DNA of 32,010 nt from Chitinophagaceae bacterium (GTDB lineage Bacteria > Bacteroidota > Bacteroidia > Chitinophagales > Chitinophagaceae): assembly GCA_009885535.1 (NCBI GenBank), contig VFKL01000154.1, positions 1 to 32,010 on the forward strand. The letters are read 5' to 3'. A program made the translations under genes and the position numbers. Under the pieces are notes generated by a model, which worked only from the letters and a program-made list of their open reading frames with translations, did no database searches and was not told the origin of the DNA. Positions 30,769 through 32,010 of the stretch are shown here, in pieces. Position 1 is the stretch's first letter. The number at the start of each line of letters is the position of its first letter.

Positions 30769-32010
30769 TCAAACAACTATTTTTTTTGGGAAATCCGTTT
30801 TTGTATTGAATGAACCGATAATTAGTCCGCCGATTAATACATAAAAACCTAGTCCATTGGGCTGCGACCAAGTGCCTTGAAAAATCTGCAAAAACCCATA
30901 GCCTAAAAGCATCCAAGGCAATTGGTTTCCATTCTTCAATGCTTTAAACGCTTTTGATGTTATTTCAAAAGTCATTGTAATTCTAAAAAAAATAATTAAG
31001 ATGCCTAAAAAAATGCCGCTTTCTCCAATCACCCTTCCCCACTCACCTTCGGAAATTAGAAATGCTGTTTTGCCGGCCAATAGCTGAGCGCCCACATTTG
31101 TGCCCATCCCAATGCCCAATCCAAAAAGGCAATGTGCATCGTCGATGTTAATAAAAGAGCCCACCAACCCGCCTAAGAAACGGTCGATAAAAACCCCATT
31201 TAATCCTCCTTCTTGTTCATTAGCCGTGGTAAATCGCTCTGTAAATGCATCAATTTGCGTGTTTAAGAAATTAACTTTTGAAAATATGAAGAGAAAAATT
31301 ATTACGCCAAAAACAATCTGTAAAACATTTTTTAAAAAATCGGGCTCATTTGATTTTGCCCACAAGAAGAAGAAGAAAATAATTACCGCTTGAAAAAACA
31401 AACTCCTACTGATACTGGTTGGAATGGAAACAACGAATGCAATTGTAGCCGCGATTAGTAAATATTTTTTAACAAGATGCGGGTTAATCCAAAAGTAAAA
31501 AACATAACAAGCCGCAAAACTAAAAAAGGAACTCACCCCGGTAATAAAAGAGAACGTACCTGGCGGTCGAAAATATTCACCGGATCCACTAAAACCAGCA
31601 CCATTCATATCATTACCAACTCCCTTATTCACCCAGGCTGTTTGTGGGCTATAAAATTGAATGGTGATTAATATTGCCATGGGAATTGAAATCCATAACA
31701 CCGCTTCTCCAAATTTTATAACGTCATTTTTATTTAACACTTTGCCAATAATAAATAACACAGGGATTTGAATAATTAAAACCCTTGCACCAAATAAAGC
31801 CACAAAAAAATTTCCATGTCCCCAATACAATGCCGTAAAAATGCTAATAAAGCCCAAAAGTATTATCAAAGAAATCCAAATTGATTTCGGAAAAATGCTT
31901 GCCCGATAAGCTTTATACATTAAATAGATAGCAATAGGATCTCTTACCAAAAGCAATGGAGTAGCCAATCCAGGTAAAAACCAACGACGCAAGCCTCCTT
32001 CAAAAATCAA
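30769..32010 (-). CDS. O-antigen ligase/polymerase-like polytopic membrane protein, 5' end probably outside window
   Basis: Many TM segments (IWISLIILLGFISIFTALYWG, AVLWISIPMAILITIQFY, FSFITGVSSFFSFAACYVFYFW); large central loop LFGLGIGMGTNVGAQLLAGKTAFLISEGEWGRVIGESGIFLGILIIFF typical of Wzy/WaaL-type proteins; track start is a TTG at the window edge. Confidence 0.7.
   Translation of the reverse strand: MIFEGGLRRWFLPGLATPLLLVRDPIAIYLMYKAYRASIFPKSIWISLIILLGFISIFTALYWGHGNFFVALFGARVLIIQIPVLFIIGKVLNKNDVIKFGEAVLWISIPMAILITIQFYSPQTAWVNKGVGNDMNGAGFSGSGEYFRPPGTFSFITGVSSFFSFAACYVFYFWINPHLVKKYLLIAATIAFVVSIPTSISRSLFFQAVIIFFFFLWAKSNEPDFLKNVLQIVFGVIIFLFIFSKVNFLNTQIDAFTERFTTANEQEGGLNGVFIDRFLGGLVGSFINIDDAHCLFGLGIGMGTNVGAQLLAGKTAFLISEGEWGRVIGESGIFLGILIIFFRITMTFEITSKAFKALKNGNQLPWMLLGYGFLQIFQGTWSQPNGLGFYVLIGGLIIGSFNTKTDFPKKIVV

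Noticed and set aside
1-32010. tRNA, rRNA, insertion sequence or prophage genes
   Set aside because: No recognisable structural RNA or transposase/integrase sequences were seen on either strand; fine-scale ncRNAs cannot be excluded without covariance-model searches.

Overview
32-kb window of AT-rich, Bacteroidota-like DNA with essentially all genes on the minus strand. From left to right: (i) a two-component sensor (beta-propeller + Y_Y_Y + TM + HisKA_2 start) that runs off the left edge, uses a TTG start and is absent from the ORF track; (ii) an intergenic array of three paired palindromes in a ~158-bp tandem repeat; (iii) a single 5784-aa ORF for a giant secreted modular protein with signal peptide, InlB/Flg_new-type repeats, 4 LamG, 2 F5/8C-like modules, Ig-like modules, 8+2 Cys repeats of ~49 aa, 28 PKD-like units and a type A T9SS C-terminal sorting domain, preceded by a match to the Bacteroidota promoter consensus; (iv) a membrane-embedded AraC-type regulator; (v) a PorP/SprF-like protein fused to an OmpA C-terminal domain; (vi) an exopolysaccharide cluster (polyprenyl glycosylphosphotransferase, VanZ-like, two GT2, WcaF-like acetyltransferase, two GT4, O-antigen ligase/polymerase-like protein running off the right edge). 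The most interesting signal is that ligand-binding modules of the giant protein appear to be inserted inside its scaffold repeats, next to an unusual PorP-OmpA fusion. All family calls were made by reading motifs by eye; no searches were run.
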